This document shows positions 28,234 to 39,092 of a DNA stretch of 64,000 bases, one piece after another (positions within the stretch are counted from its first letter, which is position 1; each line of letters starts with the position of its first letter). Position numbers and translations under genes: made by a program. The notes below the pieces were generated by a model, which was given only the letters and a program-made list of their open reading frames with translations, had not been told where the DNA came from and searched no databases. This DNA comes from Rhodococcus rhodochrous (lineage in GTDB: Bacteria > Actinomycetota > Actinomycetes > Mycobacteriales > Mycobacteriaceae), in assembly GCF_900187265.1 (NCBI RefSeq), contig NZ_LT906450.1, positions 3,215,444-3,279,443 on the forward strand, in the 5' to 3' direction.

Positions 28234-28650
28234 TCAGTGCTTCTCGGGTCCGATGTGGTACTCGAACACCAGGCCGGCTGCGGCGGCGATGATGAGTGCG
28301 ACCGCGAGGACGATCATCCAGGGCTGGTAGAAGGCCAGCGCGATGGCGGCGAAAGCGGCCGCACCGGCGAGCAGGATCGGCCAGTAGCTACCCGCACTGA
28401 AGAAACCGAGGTCGCCCGCACCGTCGCTGATCTCGGCGTCCTCGTAGTCCTCGGGACGGGTGTCGAGACGACGCGCGACGAAGCGGAAGTACGTTCCGAC
28501 GATCAGGGTCAGACCGGCGGAGAGGACGATGGCCGTGAGGCCGGCCCATTCGATGCCCTTGTCCGAGAGCCCGGTGAACACGCCGTACACGATGGCGACG
28601 AGCACGAAGAACACCGTCACGACCTCGAAGAGCTTGGCTTCGATCTTCAT
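28234..28650 (-). CDS. ctaF: Cytochrome c oxidase subunit IV (actinobacterial)
   Basis: The product has 138 aa with four transmembrane helices (beginning [25 protein letters not shown]) and a conserved central loop [33 protein letters not shown]. This is the actinobacterial subunit IV of aa3 oxidase (Rv2199c). It lies 33 nt after ctaC and is co-transcribed with it. The subunit is structural and lacks redox centres. Confidence 0.94.
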   Translation of the reverse strand: MKIEAKLFEVVTVFFVLVAIVYGVFTGLSDKGIEWAGLTAIVLSAGLTLIVGTYFRFVARRLDTRPEDYEDAEISDGAGDLGFFSAGSYWPILLAGAAAFAAIALAFYQPWMIVLAVALIIAAAAGLVFEYHIGPEKH

Positions 28651-28683
28651 ATCAGCACTTGTCCTTGTCGGAGGGGGTGGCCG

Positions 28684-29769
28684 TCACTCGCCTGCGGCGA
28701 CGGTCGCCGACCGGTCCGTGCGGTCGGTCTTGAACGGAGTCGTCGAGGTCGCGATCGGGCTCTGGCCGATGGCTTCGAGCGCACGAGCGTTCGACAGGCC
28801 TTCGCCGCCGTCCTCGACCGGCTTGCGGAGCTCGATGTACCGGGCGAAGTCCTCCGGGCTGACCGCGCGGACCTCGAAGTTCATCATCGCGTGGTAGGTG
28901 CCGCACATCTCGGCGCAGCGGCCGACGAACGCGCCCTCACGCTCGATCTCGGAGATCTGGAAGACCGGATCGGAGTTGTTCTCACGCGGGTTCGGGTTCA
29001 CGTCGCGCTTGAACAGGAACTCCGGCACCCAGAAAGCGTGGATCACATCGGACGACGCGAGGTGGAACTCGATGCGCTTGCCGGTGGGAAGCACGAGCAC
29101 CGGAATCTCTTCGCTGGTGCCGATCGTCTCGATCTTGTCGTAGTGGAGGTAGGACAGGTCCTCCGCCGGCTTGCCGTGGATGGGGCCCGGAGCCTCGTGC
29201 TCGCCGCCCTCTCCACCACCGTGCTCACCCTCGGTGCCCGGCTCGTACGGCTGCAGTGCGACCGCGTCCTGGGCGACCTCGTCGGTGCCCTCGTACCGCG
29301 CGGTGCCGTCCTGCAGATCGATGGTCCGGTAACCGAACTTCCAGTTCCACTGGAACGCCGTCACGTCGACGACGACGTTCGGGTTGTCCTCCTTGTCCAG
29401 GACGTAGTTCTGGACCACGACCGTGAAGTAGAAGAGGACACACACGGCGACGAACGGCGCCGCGGTGTAAGCCAGCTCGAGCGGCACGTTGTACGCCGTC
29501 TGACGCGGGAACTCCGGATCGTCCTTCCGACGCCGGTAGGCGATGATCACCCAGAAGGTGAGTCCCCACACGAGAATTCCCATGACGAGGGCGGCGACAA
29601 CCGACCACGTCCACAGTTCACGCATACGCTCGGCCTGAGGAGTGATGCCCTCCGGCCAGCCGAAACGAAGGATTTCTTCGCTCGAGCACCCGGTCAGCAC
29701 CAAGGCTGCAATGCCGAGTGATGCTGCGAGCCCGAACCGCCGAAGGATCCGACCTTGCGCCACGTTCAC
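28684..29769 (-). CDS. ctaC: Cytochrome c oxidase subunit II (CuA, lipoprotein)
   Basis: The product has 361 aa. A lipobox signal (GIAALVLTGC) predicts lipid modification, followed by two transmembrane helices and a periplasmic cupredoxin domain. The CuA ligands are in SSDVIHAFWVP and CAEMCGTYHAMM. The actinobacterial insertion rich in Gly/Glu/His (EGEHGGGEGGEHEA) lies between the beta strands and contacts QcrC. The start is a GTG. The gene is divergent from asnB across a 353-bp gap and precedes ctaF. Confidence 0.96.
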   Translation of the reverse strand: MNVAQGRILRRFGLAASLGIAALVLTGCSSEEILRFGWPEGITPQAERMRELWTWSVVAALVMGILVWGLTFWVIIAYRRRKDDPEFPRQTAYNVPLELAYTAAPFVAVCVLFYFTVVVQNYVLDKEDNPNVVVDVTAFQWNWKFGYRTIDLQDGTARYEGTDEVAQDAVALQPYEPGTEGEHGGGEGGEHEAPGPIHGKPAEDLSYLHYDKIETIGTSEEIPVLVLPTGKRIEFHLASSDVIHAFWVPEFLFKRDVNPNPRENNSDPVFQISEIEREGAFVGRCAEMCGTYHAMMNFEVRAVSPEDFARYIELRKPVEDGGEGLSNARALEAIGQSPIATSTTPFKTDRTDRSATVAAGE

Positions 29770-30122
29770 GCCTTCCTGATCGCCGCAATTCCACTAGGGC
29801 ACACCCGGAGGGCCGGCCCAATTACTACGCAGCGTAGACCAAACCCGGGCGCTATCCATCGCCGGGGCACGAAGAAAGTGTCGGACTGGGCGTTTCGACC
29901 GGAAGACCCGGCTCGTGACGTCGGTTTTCTCCTGACGGGCGAGTGATCGTCGGTGGCGTCCGGGCGCGGCTGCCCGGTGTCGACCGTCTGCGGCATACTT
30001 CGGTAGAACCAACGCCGGACCCCGAGTGGTAGTTCCCGGTGTCATGCGCGGTGCGGTGTCCCGCGCTGGGCACCCACCGGGGTTCTTCGCGACACCCCCG
30101 ACCGGAATGAGGTAACCCACGC
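29770..30122. other. Divergent ctaC/asnB intergenic region
   Basis: These 353 bp hold no supported gene. A perfect 13-bp dyad CTACGCAGCGTAG (29825-29837) lies 56 nt upstream of ctaC and includes TACGCT on the minus strand, a possible -10. On the plus strand CATACT (29994-29999) is a possible -10 for asnB, with a leader of about 115 nt. No ribosome-independent RNA structure was recognised. Confidence 0.4.
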
Positions 30123-32048
30123 GTGTGCGGATTGCTCGGGTTTCTGACCACTGACGGCACCAGCGACGACGCCGTCGCGAAGGTGGGCTCCGCGATGCAC
30201 TGCCTGCGCCATCGCGGCCCCGACGAGCACGGCACCTGGCACGACGCCGACCTCGTCTTCGGATTCAACCGGTTGTCGATCATCGACATCGCGCACTCGC
30301 ACCAGCCGCTGCGCTGGGGCCCGCCGGAGCAGCCCGACCGCTACGCGCTGACCTTCAACGGTGAGATCTACAACTATCTCGAACTGCGCAAGGAGCTCAC
30401 CGAGACCTTCGGTGCCTCCTTCGCGACCGAGGGCGACAGCGAAGCGATCGTCGCGGCCTACCACCACTGGGGAGTGCGCGCGGTCCAGCGCCTGCGGGGC
30501 ATGTTCGCCTTCGCGATCTGGGACACGCACACCCGCGAGCTGTTCGTCGCGCGCGACCCGTTCGGCATCAAGCCGCTGTTCCTCGCGACCGGCACCGGCG
30601 GTACGGCTTTCGGCAGCGAGAAGAAGAGCCTGCTCGAGCTCGCCGACGTGATCGGCATCGACACCGAGCTCGATCCTCGTGCGATCGAGCACTACACGGT
30701 GCTGCAGTACGTTCCCGAGCCCGAGACGCTGCACCGGCGGATCCGCCGCCTCGAGTCGGGCTGCTACGCGCGCATCACCCCCGGCGCCGAGCCCGAGATC
30801 ACCCGCTACTTCCACCCCACCTTCCCGGTCCGGCCGTTCGCGGCGGGACGCGAACAGGACCGCTACCGCGAGATCGCCGAGGCCCTCGAGGACTCGGTGG
30901 CCAAGCACATGCGCGCCGACGTGACCGTCGGGTCGTTCCTCTCGGGTGGCATCGACTCCACGGCCATCGCCGCGCTGGCGATGCGCCACAACCCGAAGCT
31001 CATCACCTTCACCGCGGGTTTCGAGCGGGAGGGCTACTCCGAGGTCGACGTCGCCGCGGAGTCGGCGGCCGCGATCGGTGCCCGGCACGTGGTGCGGGTG
31101 GTCTCCCCCAGCGAGTTCGCCGCGGCGATCCCGGAAATCATCTGGTACCTCGACGACCCGGTGGCCGACCCGGCGCTCGTGCCGCTGTGGTTCATCGCCC
31201 GGGAGGCCCGCAAGCACGTCAAGGTCGTGCTGTCCGGTGAGGGCGCCGACGAGCTGTTCGGCGGGTACACGATCTACCGCGAGCCGCTGTCGCTGCGTCC
31301 GTTCGAGTTCCTGCCGCCGGCGCTGCGCCGGGCCGCCGGGAAGCTGTCGGAGCGCATCCCCGAGGGCACCCGAGGCAAGAGCCTGCTGCACCGTGGCTCG
31401 ATGACGCTCGAGGAGCGCTACTACGGCAACGCCCGCAGCTTCAACGACGCGCAGCTGCGCTCGGTGCTGCGCGACTTCCGTCCGGAATGGACGCACCAGG
31501 ACGTCACCGCCCCGATCTACGCGCAGTCTGCCGGCTGGGATCCGGTGGCACGGATGCAGCATCTCGACCTGTTCACGTGGCTGCGCGGCGACATCCTCGT
31601 CAAGGCCGACAAGATGACGATGGCCAATTCGCTCGAGCTGCGCGTGCCGTTCCTGGACTCCGAGGTCTTCCGGGTGGCGTCGCAGGTTCCGCTGGACCAG
31701 AAGATCACGAAACAGACGACGAAGTATGCGCTGCGGCAGGCACTGGAGGGCATCGTCCCGCCGCACGTGCTGCACCGCGCGAAGCTGGGCTTCCCGGTGC
31801 CGCTGCGGCACTGGCTGGCCGGCACGGAGCTGTTCGACTGGGCGCACGAGGTGATCGCCGAGTCGCAGACCGATCACCTGCTCGACAAGGCCGCGGTGGC
31901 GAGGATGCTCGACGAGCACCGGACCGGCCCGATCGATCACAGCCGTCGTCTGTGGACGGTGCTGTGCTTCATGGTCTGGCACGGCATCTTCGTGGAGAAG
32001 CGCATCGTGCCGCAGATCCAGGAGCCGGCCTACCCGGTCGAGATCTGA
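30123..32048 (+). CDS. asnB: Asparagine synthase (glutamine-hydrolysing)
   Basis: The product has 641 aa. The GTG start is followed by TGC, giving the N-terminal nucleophile Cys2 (MCGLLGFL) of class II glutamine amidotransferases, with RHRGPDEHG and FNGEIYNY in the glutaminase domain. The synthetase domain carries the PP-loop SFLSGGIDSTAIA and GEGADELFGGY. It makes asparagine from aspartate, ATP and glutamine. The location next to ctaC matches Rv2201. In Corynebacteriales this family may also amidate cell-wall components (LtsA-like, meso-DAP amidation), which sequence motifs alone cannot separate. Confidence 0.93.
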   Translation: MCGLLGFLTTDGTSDDAVAKVGSAMHCLRHRGPDEHGTWHDADLVFGFNRLSIIDIAHSHQPLRWGPPEQPDRYALTFNGEIYNYLELRKELTETFGASFATEGDSEAIVAAYHHWGVRAVQRLRGMFAFAIWDTHTRELFVARDPFGIKPLFLATGTGGTAFGSEKKSLLELADVIGIDTELDPRAIEHYTVLQYVPEPETLHRRIRRLESGCYARITPGAEPEITRYFHPTFPVRPFAAGREQDRYREIAEALEDSVAKHMRADVTVGSFLSGGIDSTAIAALAMRHNPKLITFTAGFEREGYSEVDVAAESAAAIGARHVVRVVSPSEFAAAIPEIIWYLDDPVADPALVPLWFIAREARKHVKVVLSGEGADELFGGYTIYREPLSLRPFEFLPPALRRAAGKLSERIPEGTRGKSLLHRGSMTLEERYYGNARSFNDAQLRSVLRDFRPEWTHQDVTAPIYAQSAGWDPVARMQHLDLFTWLRGDILVKADKMTMANSLELRVPFLDSEVFRVASQVPLDQKITKQTTKYALRQALEGIVPPHVLHRAKLGFPVPLRHWLAGTELFDWAHEVIAESQTDHLLDKAAVARMLDEHRTGPIDHSRRLWTVLCFMVWHGIFVEKRIVPQIQEPAYPVEI

Positions 32049-32064
32049 CGGTCACGACGAGACA

Positions 32065-32100
32065 CGGCCGCGAGCTCCCCTTCCGGGGTGCTCGCGGCCG
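32065..32100. terminator. Bidirectional terminator between asnB and the adenosine kinase gene
   Basis: An 11-bp stem (CGGCCGCGAGC at 32065-32075 with 32090-32100), one T-T mismatch, and an inner CCCC-TTCC-GGGG hairpin lie between convergent genes. Confidence 0.8.
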
Positions 32101-32121
32101 TTCGTCGTTCCGGGGGCGGGA

Positions 32122-33135
<1,014 letters not shown>

Positions 33136-33182
33136 TCACACGGAGAGCCGTAGCGGTCCCACGGTACTACCGCGGAAACGAC

Positions 33183-33214
33183 GGAACCCCGGCGCCGTGA
33201 AGCGCCGGGGTTCC
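33183..33214. terminator. Terminator after the Fe-S carrier gene
   Basis: A perfect 13-bp stem (GGAACCCCGGCGC at 33183-33195 with 33202-33214) and a 6-nt loop sit 17 nt after the minus-strand Fe-S carrier gene and upstream of adoK. Confidence 0.75.
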
Positions 33215-33230
33215 GAGGTGCGTTCTCGGT

Positions 33231-33581
33231 TCAGTTGAACGAGTCGCCGCAGGCACACGATCCCGTGGCATTCGGGTTGTCGATGGTGAAGCCCTGCTTC
33301 TCGATGGTGTCGACGAAGTCGATCGACGCACCCTCGACGTACGGCGCGCTCATCCGGTCGACGGCGAGCGTCACACCGGCGAATTCCTTCGTGAGGTCTC
33401 CGTCCAGCGTGCGATCGTCGAAGAACAGCTGGTACCGCAGACCGGCACAGCCTCCGGGCTGCACGGCGATACGCAGTGCGAGGTCGTTGCGGCCCTCCTG
33501 ATCGAGCAGTGCCTTCGCCTTCGCAGCGGCGGCCTCGGTCAGGATGACGCCGTGAGTATCGGTCTCTTGCTGCACAGTCAT
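33231..33581 (-). CDS. A-type iron-sulfur cluster carrier (IscA/ErpA-like, Rv2204c type)
   Basis: The product has 116 aa. It shows the three conserved cysteines of A-type carriers: one in PGGCAGLRYQLFFD and the pair in GSCACGDSF near the C-terminus. Such proteins accept Fe-S clusters and pass them to apo-enzymes. Fe-S clients encoded nearby include LipA and QcrA. The ATG at 33581 has GGGAG-type purines upstream. It faces the divergent DUF3043 gene across 141 bp. Confidence 0.93.
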   Translation of the reverse strand: MTVQQETDTHGVILTEAAAAKAKALLDQEGRNDLALRIAVQPGGCAGLRYQLFFDDRTLDGDLTKEFAGVTLAVDRMSAPYVEGASIDFVDTIEKQGFTIDNPNATGSCACGDSFN

Positions 33582-33710
33582 GGGCGCTCCCTGTCGTTCG
33601 TGTCGAAACCCGATGGTTCAACGGTACCGCGCCGGAATCTATTCCTCGTGGACGAGTTGCGCCGAGCGTGGTATGGCATGCGGAATTTCCCGCTTCTCTC
33701 CACTATCCCA

Positions 33711-33716
33711 TAGCCT
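33711..33716 (+). promoter_or_regulatory. Leaderless -10 element (TAGCCT) for the DUF3043 gene
   Basis: TAGCCT ends 6 nt before the GTG at 33723 and no Shine-Dalgarno is present. Confidence 0.5.
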
Positions 33717-33722
33717 GGTGGT

Positions 33723-34397
33723 GTGAAGTTGCTACGCCGCGGTGGTTCCGACGACTCCGCCGATCACCAGGTTCCTGCGACCGAGGACTCCCCGGCCGCG
33801 ACTCCCGACGATTCCGCGTCCGCGAAAGCGACGACCGGTAAGGGGCGTCCGACGCCCAAACGGCGCGACGCCGAGAACCGTCGTCGCGGTCCCGTCGCCC
33901 CCGCTCCCCTGACTACGAAGGAAGCACGCGAGCGCCGCAAGGCCGCCCGCAAGTCGCAGAGCAAGGAGGAGCGCAAGGCGGCCGCCGCGCAGCGGCGCGC
34001 CGACGCGTCCGAGCGCCGCAACCGGATGCTCGCGGGCGAGGAGAAGTACCTGCTCCCCCGCGATCGCGGCCCGGTGCGCGCCTACGTGCGCGATATCGTC
34101 GACAGCCGGCGCAATCTCGTCGGCCTGTTCATGCCGCTCGCCCTCGTTCTCATCATGTCGATGTTCCTCGGACCGGTGGTGCAGCAGTACGTCACGCTCG
34201 CGATGTTCGTGATGATGTTCCTGATGATCATCGAGGGCATCTACCTCGGACGTATGGTCAACAAGAAGGCGCGCGAGCGCTTCCCGGATTCGACGGACGG
34301 TGGCTTCGGGCTCGGCTGGTACGCCTTCGTGCGCGCCTCCCAGATCAAGAAGCTGCGTGCACCGCTCCCCCGGGTGGGCCCGGGCGACGCCGTCTGA
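33723..34397 (+). CDS. DUF3043 membrane protein (Rv2206 type)
   Basis: The product has 224 aa. A charged, Lys/Arg-rich cytoplasmic region (residues 1-125, with KEARERRKAARKSQSKEERKAAAAQRR) precedes two transmembrane helices (NLVGLFMPLALVLIMSMFLGPVV and LAMFVMMFLMIIEGIYLG) and a conserved C-terminal stretch FGLGWYAFVRASQIKKLRAPLPRV. It is conserved in Actinobacteria, function unknown. The location between the Fe-S carrier and cobT matches M. tuberculosis. Confidence 0.85.
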   Translation: MKLLRRGGSDDSADHQVPATEDSPAATPDDSASAKATTGKGRPTPKRRDAENRRRGPVAPAPLTTKEARERRKAARKSQSKEERKAAAAQRRADASERRNRMLAGEEKYLLPRDRGPVRAYVRDIVDSRRNLVGLFMPLALVLIMSMFLGPVVQQYVTLAMFVMMFLMIIEGIYLGRMVNKKARERFPDSTDGGFGLGWYAFVRASQIKKLRAPLPRVGPGDAV

Positions 34398-34411
34398 CCT
34401 CCCGGCGACCC

Positions 34412-34645
34412 TCAGTTGTGAGGCGCCCCGCACACGATCGGCGGTAGCCGCCGGATCTCGGCCGCGGCCTGCATGTCCTGAGACATGCGGTGCCGCGGCC
34501 GAGTCGTCTCCGCGGGGCGATCCCAGTGGAGCCGCCAGGGTGCGCGCCGGACCCAGGCCGGCGCGGGAGCGGTCCTTCGGCGGAGCAGCTCGAGTCCGAC
34601 GACCAGGGTGGACAGGACCACGACCGTGATTGTGAGTTCGATCAT
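34412..34645 (-). CDS. Small single-pass membrane protein, 77 aa
   Basis: The product begins MIELTITVVVLSTLVVGLELL, one transmembrane helix, followed by a basic, Trp/Pro-rich cytoplasmic tail. GGAGG lies 10 nt upstream of the ATG, a strong argument that it is translated. No family is recognised. It is convergent with the DUF3043 gene (14 nt apart) and divergent from cobT. Confidence 0.55.
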   Translation of the reverse strand: MIELTITVVVLSTLVVGLELLRRRTAPAPAWVRRAPWRLHWDRPAETTRPRHRMSQDMQAAAEIRRLPPIVCGAPHN

Positions 34646-34768
34646 GTCTCGATCCTCCGACCGACCCCCGTCGCCGAAAAGTGGCAGTGATGACGCATAA
34701 CGTCGAATTCCTGCCAGACCGGGCGGTTGATAGCGTTCTCGCGTGAAGATCCGTCCGAGAGGTGACCT

Positions 34769-35860
34769 GTGACCAGCGGTTCCGATTCCCCCGCCGACGT
34801 CGAGTTCCCGCGCGTCGACCTACCCGATCTCGAAGCACGCGTCGCCGCCGAGGAACGCCAGCGGGATCTGACGAAGCCCGCCGCCTCGCTCGGCCGGCTC
34901 GAGGAACTCGGGTGCTGGGTCGCCGCCTGCCAGGGCGAGGTCCCGCCCCATCCCTTCCGCCGGCCGCGCGTCGTGGTCTTCGCAGGCGACCACGGCGTCG
35001 CGCGCAACGGGGTCTCGGCCTATCCGCCGGAGGTCACCGCGCAGATGGTCGCGAACCTGTCCGCGGGTGGCGCCGCCGTGAACGTGCTCGCCGCTGCCGC
35101 AGGAGCGGGAGTGCGGGTCGTCGACATGGCCGTCGAGAGCGACACCTCCCCCGAGGTGTCCGAGTTCAAGATCCGGCGCTCGAGCGGCAGCATCGACCGC
35201 GAGGACGCACTGACGCACGAGGAGACGATCCGCGCGATCGAGGCAGGCCGTGCGCTCGCCGACCGCGAGGTCGACGAAGGCGCGGATCTGCTCGTCGCGG
35301 GTGATATGGGGATCGGGAACACCACTCCTGCAACCGTTCTCATCGCCACCCTCACCTCCACCGAGCCCGTGGCCGCGGTCGGCCGAGGCACCGGCGTCGA
35401 CGACGCGGGGTGGATGCGCAAGGTCACTGCGATCCGCGACGCCATGTGGCGGGCACGACCCCACGTACGAAATCCTGTCGCCCTGCTGCGCACCGCCGGC
35501 GGCGCCGACTTCGCGGCGATGGCGGGATTCCTCGCGCAGGCCGCGATCCGCCGGACGCCGGTGATCCTCGACGGCGTCGTCGTCACCGCCGCCGCGATGG
35601 TCGCCGAGGAACTCGCACCCGGCGCGGCACGCTGGTGGGTCTCCGGCCACCGGTCGGCCGAACCCGCCCACACCCTCGCGCTGCGTCATCTCCGGCTCGA
35701 ACCGATCGTCGACCTCGGAATGCGCCTCGGAGAGGGCTCGGGTGCCGTCACGGCGCTGCCGGTGCTGCAGGGTGCGGTTGCGATCCTCGCGCAGATGGCC
35801 ACCTTCTCCGAAGCGGGCGTGAGCACCCGCGACGAGAGCGCTCCGGCGATCACCGACTGA
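34769..35860 (+). CDS. cobT: Nicotinate-nucleotide-dimethylbenzimidazole phosphoribosyltransferase
   Basis: The product has 363 aa. It has the CobT core: [38 protein letters not shown], and the catalytic Glu in [18 protein letters not shown]. The enzyme makes alpha-ribazole phosphate, which CobS joins to the corrin ring as the lower ligand of cobalamin. The GTG start has GAGAGGTG upstream. Its stop TGA overlaps the cobS ATG by one base, giving coupled translation. As in M. tuberculosis, cobU is not next to the pair. Confidence 0.95.
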   Translation: MTSGSDSPADVEFPRVDLPDLEARVAAEERQRDLTKPAASLGRLEELGCWVAACQGEVPPHPFRRPRVVVFAGDHGVARNGVSAYPPEVTAQMVANLSAGGAAVNVLAAAAGAGVRVVDMAVESDTSPEVSEFKIRRSSGSIDREDALTHEETIRAIEAGRALADREVDEGADLLVAGDMGIGNTTPATVLIATLTSTEPVAAVGRGTGVDDAGWMRKVTAIRDAMWRARPHVRNPVALLRTAGGADFAAMAGFLAQAAIRRTPVILDGVVVTAAAMVAEELAPGAARWWVSGHRSAEPAHTLALRHLRLEPIVDLGMRLGEGSGAVTALPVLQGAVAILAQMATFSEAGVSTRDESAPAITD

Positions 35861-36624
35861 TGATCCGCGCCTGGCTCGGTGGGGCCGCGCTGGCCCTGTC
35901 GTGGTTGACGGTCCTGCCCGCGCGAGGCCCGTCGGAAATCGACCGGACGGTCGCGGGTCGTGCGATCTCCGCGGCGCCGATCGCCGGTGCCGTGCTCGCT
36001 GCCGCGGCCACGGTCGTCTGCCTGGTCGGTTCCGCCGTCGGGACGCCACCGCTGGTGACGGGTCTGCTGTGTGTCGGGGTGCTGGCGGTCGGCACCCGGG
36101 GAATGCACGTCGACGGTCTGAGCGATACCGCCGACGGTCTCGGCTGCTACGGCCCGCCCGAGCGGGCGCGCGAGGTGATGCACAGCGGCGGCGCGGGCCC
36201 TTTCGGTGTCGCGGCGCTCGTCGTCGTCCTCGGTCTGCAGGCCGCCTCGTTCGGCGCGCTCGCCGACACCGACGCGTGGTGGGCGATCGCGTTCGCGGTC
36301 TTCTCGGGACGTGTGGCCGTGGTCGTCGCGTGCCGACGCGGCGTACCGGCAGCGCCCGGCAGCGGCTTCGGCTCACTCGTGGCAGGGACACAGGGCGTCG
36401 TGCCGATCGTGGTGTGGACGGTGGCGGCCGTGGCACTGTCGCTCGTGTGCCTGCCCGGGCCGATCCCGTCCGGACCGTTCGTCGTCGCGGTGGTACTGGT
36501 CGCCGCGGTTCTCTTCGCCCGCCACTGCGCCGCGCGCTTCGGCGGCATGAACGGTGACGTGCTCGGCGCGGTCACCGAGGGCACGGTTGCCGCCGTCGCG
36601 GTGGCGGCGGCGAGTCTGCTCTAG
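35860..36624 (+). CDS. cobS: Adenosylcobinamide-GDP ribazoletransferase (cobalamin synthase)
   Basis: The product has 254 aa with about six transmembrane helices. The conserved acidic motif GMHVDGLSDTADGLGCYG and the C-terminal ARFGGMNGDVLGAVTEGTVA are CobS signatures. It joins adenosylcobinamide-GDP and alpha-ribazole at the membrane. The ATG at 35860 shares its A with the cobT stop. Confidence 0.93.
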   Translation: MIRAWLGGAALALSWLTVLPARGPSEIDRTVAGRAISAAPIAGAVLAAAATVVCLVGSAVGTPPLVTGLLCVGVLAVGTRGMHVDGLSDTADGLGCYGPPERAREVMHSGGAGPFGVAALVVVLGLQAASFGALADTDAWWAIAFAVFSGRVAVVVACRRGVPAAPGSGFGSLVAGTQGVVPIVVWTVAAVALSLVCLPGPIPSGPFVVAVVLVAAVLFARHCAARFGGMNGDVLGAVTEGTVAAVAVAAASLL

Positions 36625-36646
36625 ATCGCACTACGTCCGGAAATGA

Positions 36647-36680
36647 CGAGGGGTGCTGCCGAATCCGGCAGCACCCCTCG
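36647..36680. terminator. Bidirectional terminator between cobS and ilvE
   Basis: A perfect 15-bp stem (CGAGGGGTGCTGCCG at 36647-36661 with 36666-36680) and an AATC loop lie between the convergent genes. Confidence 0.85.
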
Positions 36681-36697
36681 CGTCGTTCGTGGCTACG

Positions 36698-37804
36698 TCA
36701 CTTGCGCAGCGTCGTCATCCACCCGTGGGTGTCGGCGAAGGTACCGCGCTGGATGCCCGTGAGGGTGTCGCGCAGGGCCATCGTGATCGGGCCGGGCTCA
36801 CCGTCGGCGATGGTGAACTCGCCGTCCTTGTCCTTGACGCTGCCGACCGGCGTGATGACCGCGGCGGTGCCGCACGCGAACACCTCGGTGATCTCACCGC
36901 TGGCGGCCTTCTCACGCCACTCGTCGGTGCTGATGCGCCGCTCCTCGACCGCGAGACCGGAGTCCTTGGCGAGGGTGAGCAGCGAGTCGCGGGTGATGCC
37001 GGGAAGCAGCGAGCCGGACAGCTCCGGCGTGACCAGGCGCGCGTCGGCACCGGACCCGTACACGAAGTACAGGTTCATGCCGCCCATCTCCTCGACGTAC
37101 TTGCGCTCGATCGCGTCGAGCCAGACCACCTGGTCGCAACCCTGCTCGGCGGCATGGGCCTGCGCGACGAGCGAGGCCGCGTAGTTGCCGGCGAACTTCG
37201 CGGCGCCGGTGCCGCCCGGGGAGGCGCGCACGTACTCGCGGGAGAGCCACACGTTGACGGGCTTCACGCCGCGCGGGAAATAGGCACCCGCCGGAGACGC
37301 GATGACGAGGAACTTGTACTCCTTCGCGGGCCGCACGCCGAGAGCCGGCTCGATCGCGAACGCGAAGGGACGCAGGTAGAGGGAATCCTCGCCACCCGCG
37401 GCGGGGACCCACTCGTTGTCGACCTCGACCAGCTCGGTGATCGCCTTCACGAACAGCTCCGGCGGCAGATACGGCATCGCGAGCCGCTCCGCGGACCGGT
37501 TCATGCGCGCGACATTGGCGGTCACGCGGAACGACGCGATGCTGCCGTCGGCCTGACGGTAGGCCTTGAGGCCTTCGAAGATCGCCTGCCCGTAGTGCAG
37601 GACCATTGCCGCCGGGTCGAGCGAGATCGGTGCGTACGGCTCGACTTTCGCGTCGTGCCAGCCGATTCCGTCGGTGTACGTGATCGACACCATGTGATCG
37701 GTGAAGTACTGCCCGAATCCGGGATTCGACAGAACCTCCTGGCGCCGCTCCGCAGAGCTCGGTGAAGGATGCTGGACGCGGGCGAATTCGAGGACACCTG
37801 TCAT
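36698..37804 (-). CDS. ilvE: Branched-chain amino acid aminotransferase
   Basis: The product has 368 aa, fold-type IV PLP enzyme. Key segments are [15 protein letters not shown], the PLP-lysine region [15 protein letters not shown] with K203 as the likely Schiff-base lysine, and [12 protein letters not shown]. It catalyses the last step of Leu, Ile and Val synthesis. The ATG at 37804 was chosen; an upstream TTG three codons earlier is less likely. TACCAT lies 8 nt before the ATG, so a leaderless start inside the 32-nt gap after gcvT is possible. Confidence 0.95.
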   Translation of the reverse strand: MTGVLEFARVQHPSPSSAERRQEVLSNPGFGQYFTDHMVSITYTDGIGWHDAKVEPYAPISLDPAAMVLHYGQAIFEGLKAYRQADGSIASFRVTANVARMNRSAERLAMPYLPPELFVKAITELVEVDNEWVPAAGGEDSLYLRPFAFAIEPALGVRPAKEYKFLVIASPAGAYFPRGVKPVNVWLSREYVRASPGGTGAAKFAGNYAASLVAQAHAAEQGCDQVVWLDAIERKYVEEMGGMNLYFVYGSGADARLVTPELSGSLLPGITRDSLLTLAKDSGLAVEERRISTDEWREKAASGEITEVFACGTAAVITPVGSVKDKDGEFTIADGEPGPITMALRDTLTGIQRGTFADTHGWMTTLRK

Positions 37805-37836
37805 GGACGACAATGGTACAACCGCCCGCAGAACCG

Positions 37837-38937
37837 CTATCTGGTGTGGTCCTCGACGAACGGCGGAGCCACCACTTCGGCACGCAGCGATCGTCCGCGC
37901 ACGTCCACGGTCACTTCGTCGCCGGGTTCGAGTCCGGCGGAGGTGCCGAGGAGCGCGAGAGCGATGCCGATCTTGAGAGTCGGCGAGAAGGTTCCCGAGG
38001 TGGTCCGCCCGACCTCGTCACCGTCGCGACGCACCGTCAGGTCCTGACGCAGGACGCCGCGGTCGAGCGCCCGCAGGCCCCACAGTTTCCGTGCCGGGCC
38101 CGCCTCCTTCTCGCGGAGCAGCGCGTCGCGGCCCCAGAACTGCGGCTTCTTCCAGCCCACGGCCCATCCGACCCGCGCTTCGAGCGGCGAGATGTCGACG
38201 GACAACTCGTGCCCGTGCAGCGCGTAGCCCATCTCGGTGCGCAAGGTGTCGCGGGCGCCGAGACCGGCGGCCTGACCACCCTGTGCGCGGACGGCGTCGA
38301 GCAGCGCGCGGAAGACACCTTCGGCGTCGTCCCAGCGCGGCAGCACCTCGTAGCCGCGTTCACCGGTGTAGCCGCTGCGGCACACACGCACCGCAGCACC
38401 CTCGTACTCGCCGTCGGCGAATCCCATGTAGGCGATGTCGGTGGGCAGGCCGAGCGCCTCGAGGACCTCGACGGACTTCGGGCCCTGGACGGCGAACACC
38501 GCGTGGTCGCGATGCTGGTTCGTCACAGTGACGTCGGCCGGCGCCGCCGCGGACAGCGCCTCGACGACCGCCGCGGTGTTGGCCGCGTTCGGAACGAGGA
38601 AGAGCTCGTCGTCGGAGACGTAGTAGACGATCAGGTCGTCGACGACACCGCCGGTCTCGGTGCAGCACAGCGTGTACTGCGCCTTGCCGGGGCCGATCCG
38701 GGTGAGATCGTTGCTGAGCGTGGTGTTCAGGAACTCGGCGGCACCCGGTCCGGCGACGAGCGCCTTGCCCAGGTGGCTGACGTCGAACAGTCCCACGTTC
38801 TCGCGCACGGCCGTGTGCTCGGCGACCGTCCCGGCGTAGGAGACCGGCATCTCCCAACCGCCGAACGGAGCGAAGGTCGCACCGAGTTCGACGTGCACGG
38901 TGTGGATGGGGCCCTGCTTCAGTTCCTCGTCGCTCAT
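37837..38937 (-). CDS. gcvT: Aminomethyltransferase (glycine cleavage T protein)
   Basis: The product has 366 aa. GcvT landmarks include [32 protein letters not shown], the folate-binding [21 protein letters not shown] stretch, and the C-terminal barrel [14 protein letters not shown]. It transfers the aminomethyl group from lipoyl-H protein to tetrahydrofolate. The other glycine cleavage genes are elsewhere, as in M. tuberculosis. Its lipoyl partner depends on LipB/LipA encoded 5-7 kb away. The ATG at 38937 fits the -10 upstream. Confidence 0.94.
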   Translation of the reverse strand: MSDEELKQGPIHTVHVELGATFAPFGGWEMPVSYAGTVAEHTAVRENVGLFDVSHLGKALVAGPGAAEFLNTTLSNDLTRIGPGKAQYTLCCTETGGVVDDLIVYYVSDDELFLVPNAANTAAVVEALSAAAPADVTVTNQHRDHAVFAVQGPKSVEVLEALGLPTDIAYMGFADGEYEGAAVRVCRSGYTGERGYEVLPRWDDAEGVFRALLDAVRAQGGQAAGLGARDTLRTEMGYALHGHELSVDISPLEARVGWAVGWKKPQFWGRDALLREKEAGPARKLWGLRALDRGVLRQDLTVRRDGDEVGRTTSGTFSPTLKIGIALALLGTSAGLEPGDEVTVDVRGRSLRAEVVAPPFVEDHTR

Positions 38938-38945
38938 GGCGTACG

Positions 38946-38951
38946 ACGCTA
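38946..38951 (-). promoter_or_regulatory. Leaderless -10 element (TAGCGT) for gcvT
   Basis: On the minus strand TAGCGT ends 8 nt before the ATG at 38937, with no Shine-Dalgarno. Confidence 0.4.
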
Positions 38952-39092
38952 TCCCACGGCCATCGTGTCCGACAGCGACGCCGGGCGTCGTTGTCATTAG
39001 GGTCGATGGCATCGAGGCGATTCCCCTCGCACCGAACGACGCCGTAAGAGAACGACTCGCTCGTTCCCGACCCAGCCCCAAGGAGATGCCCT

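Noticed and set aside
21945-29829. A shared TACTACG element upstream of ctaE and ctaC as a common oxidase operator
   Set aside because: Only 7 bp are shared and the orientation relative to the genes differs, so chance is likely.
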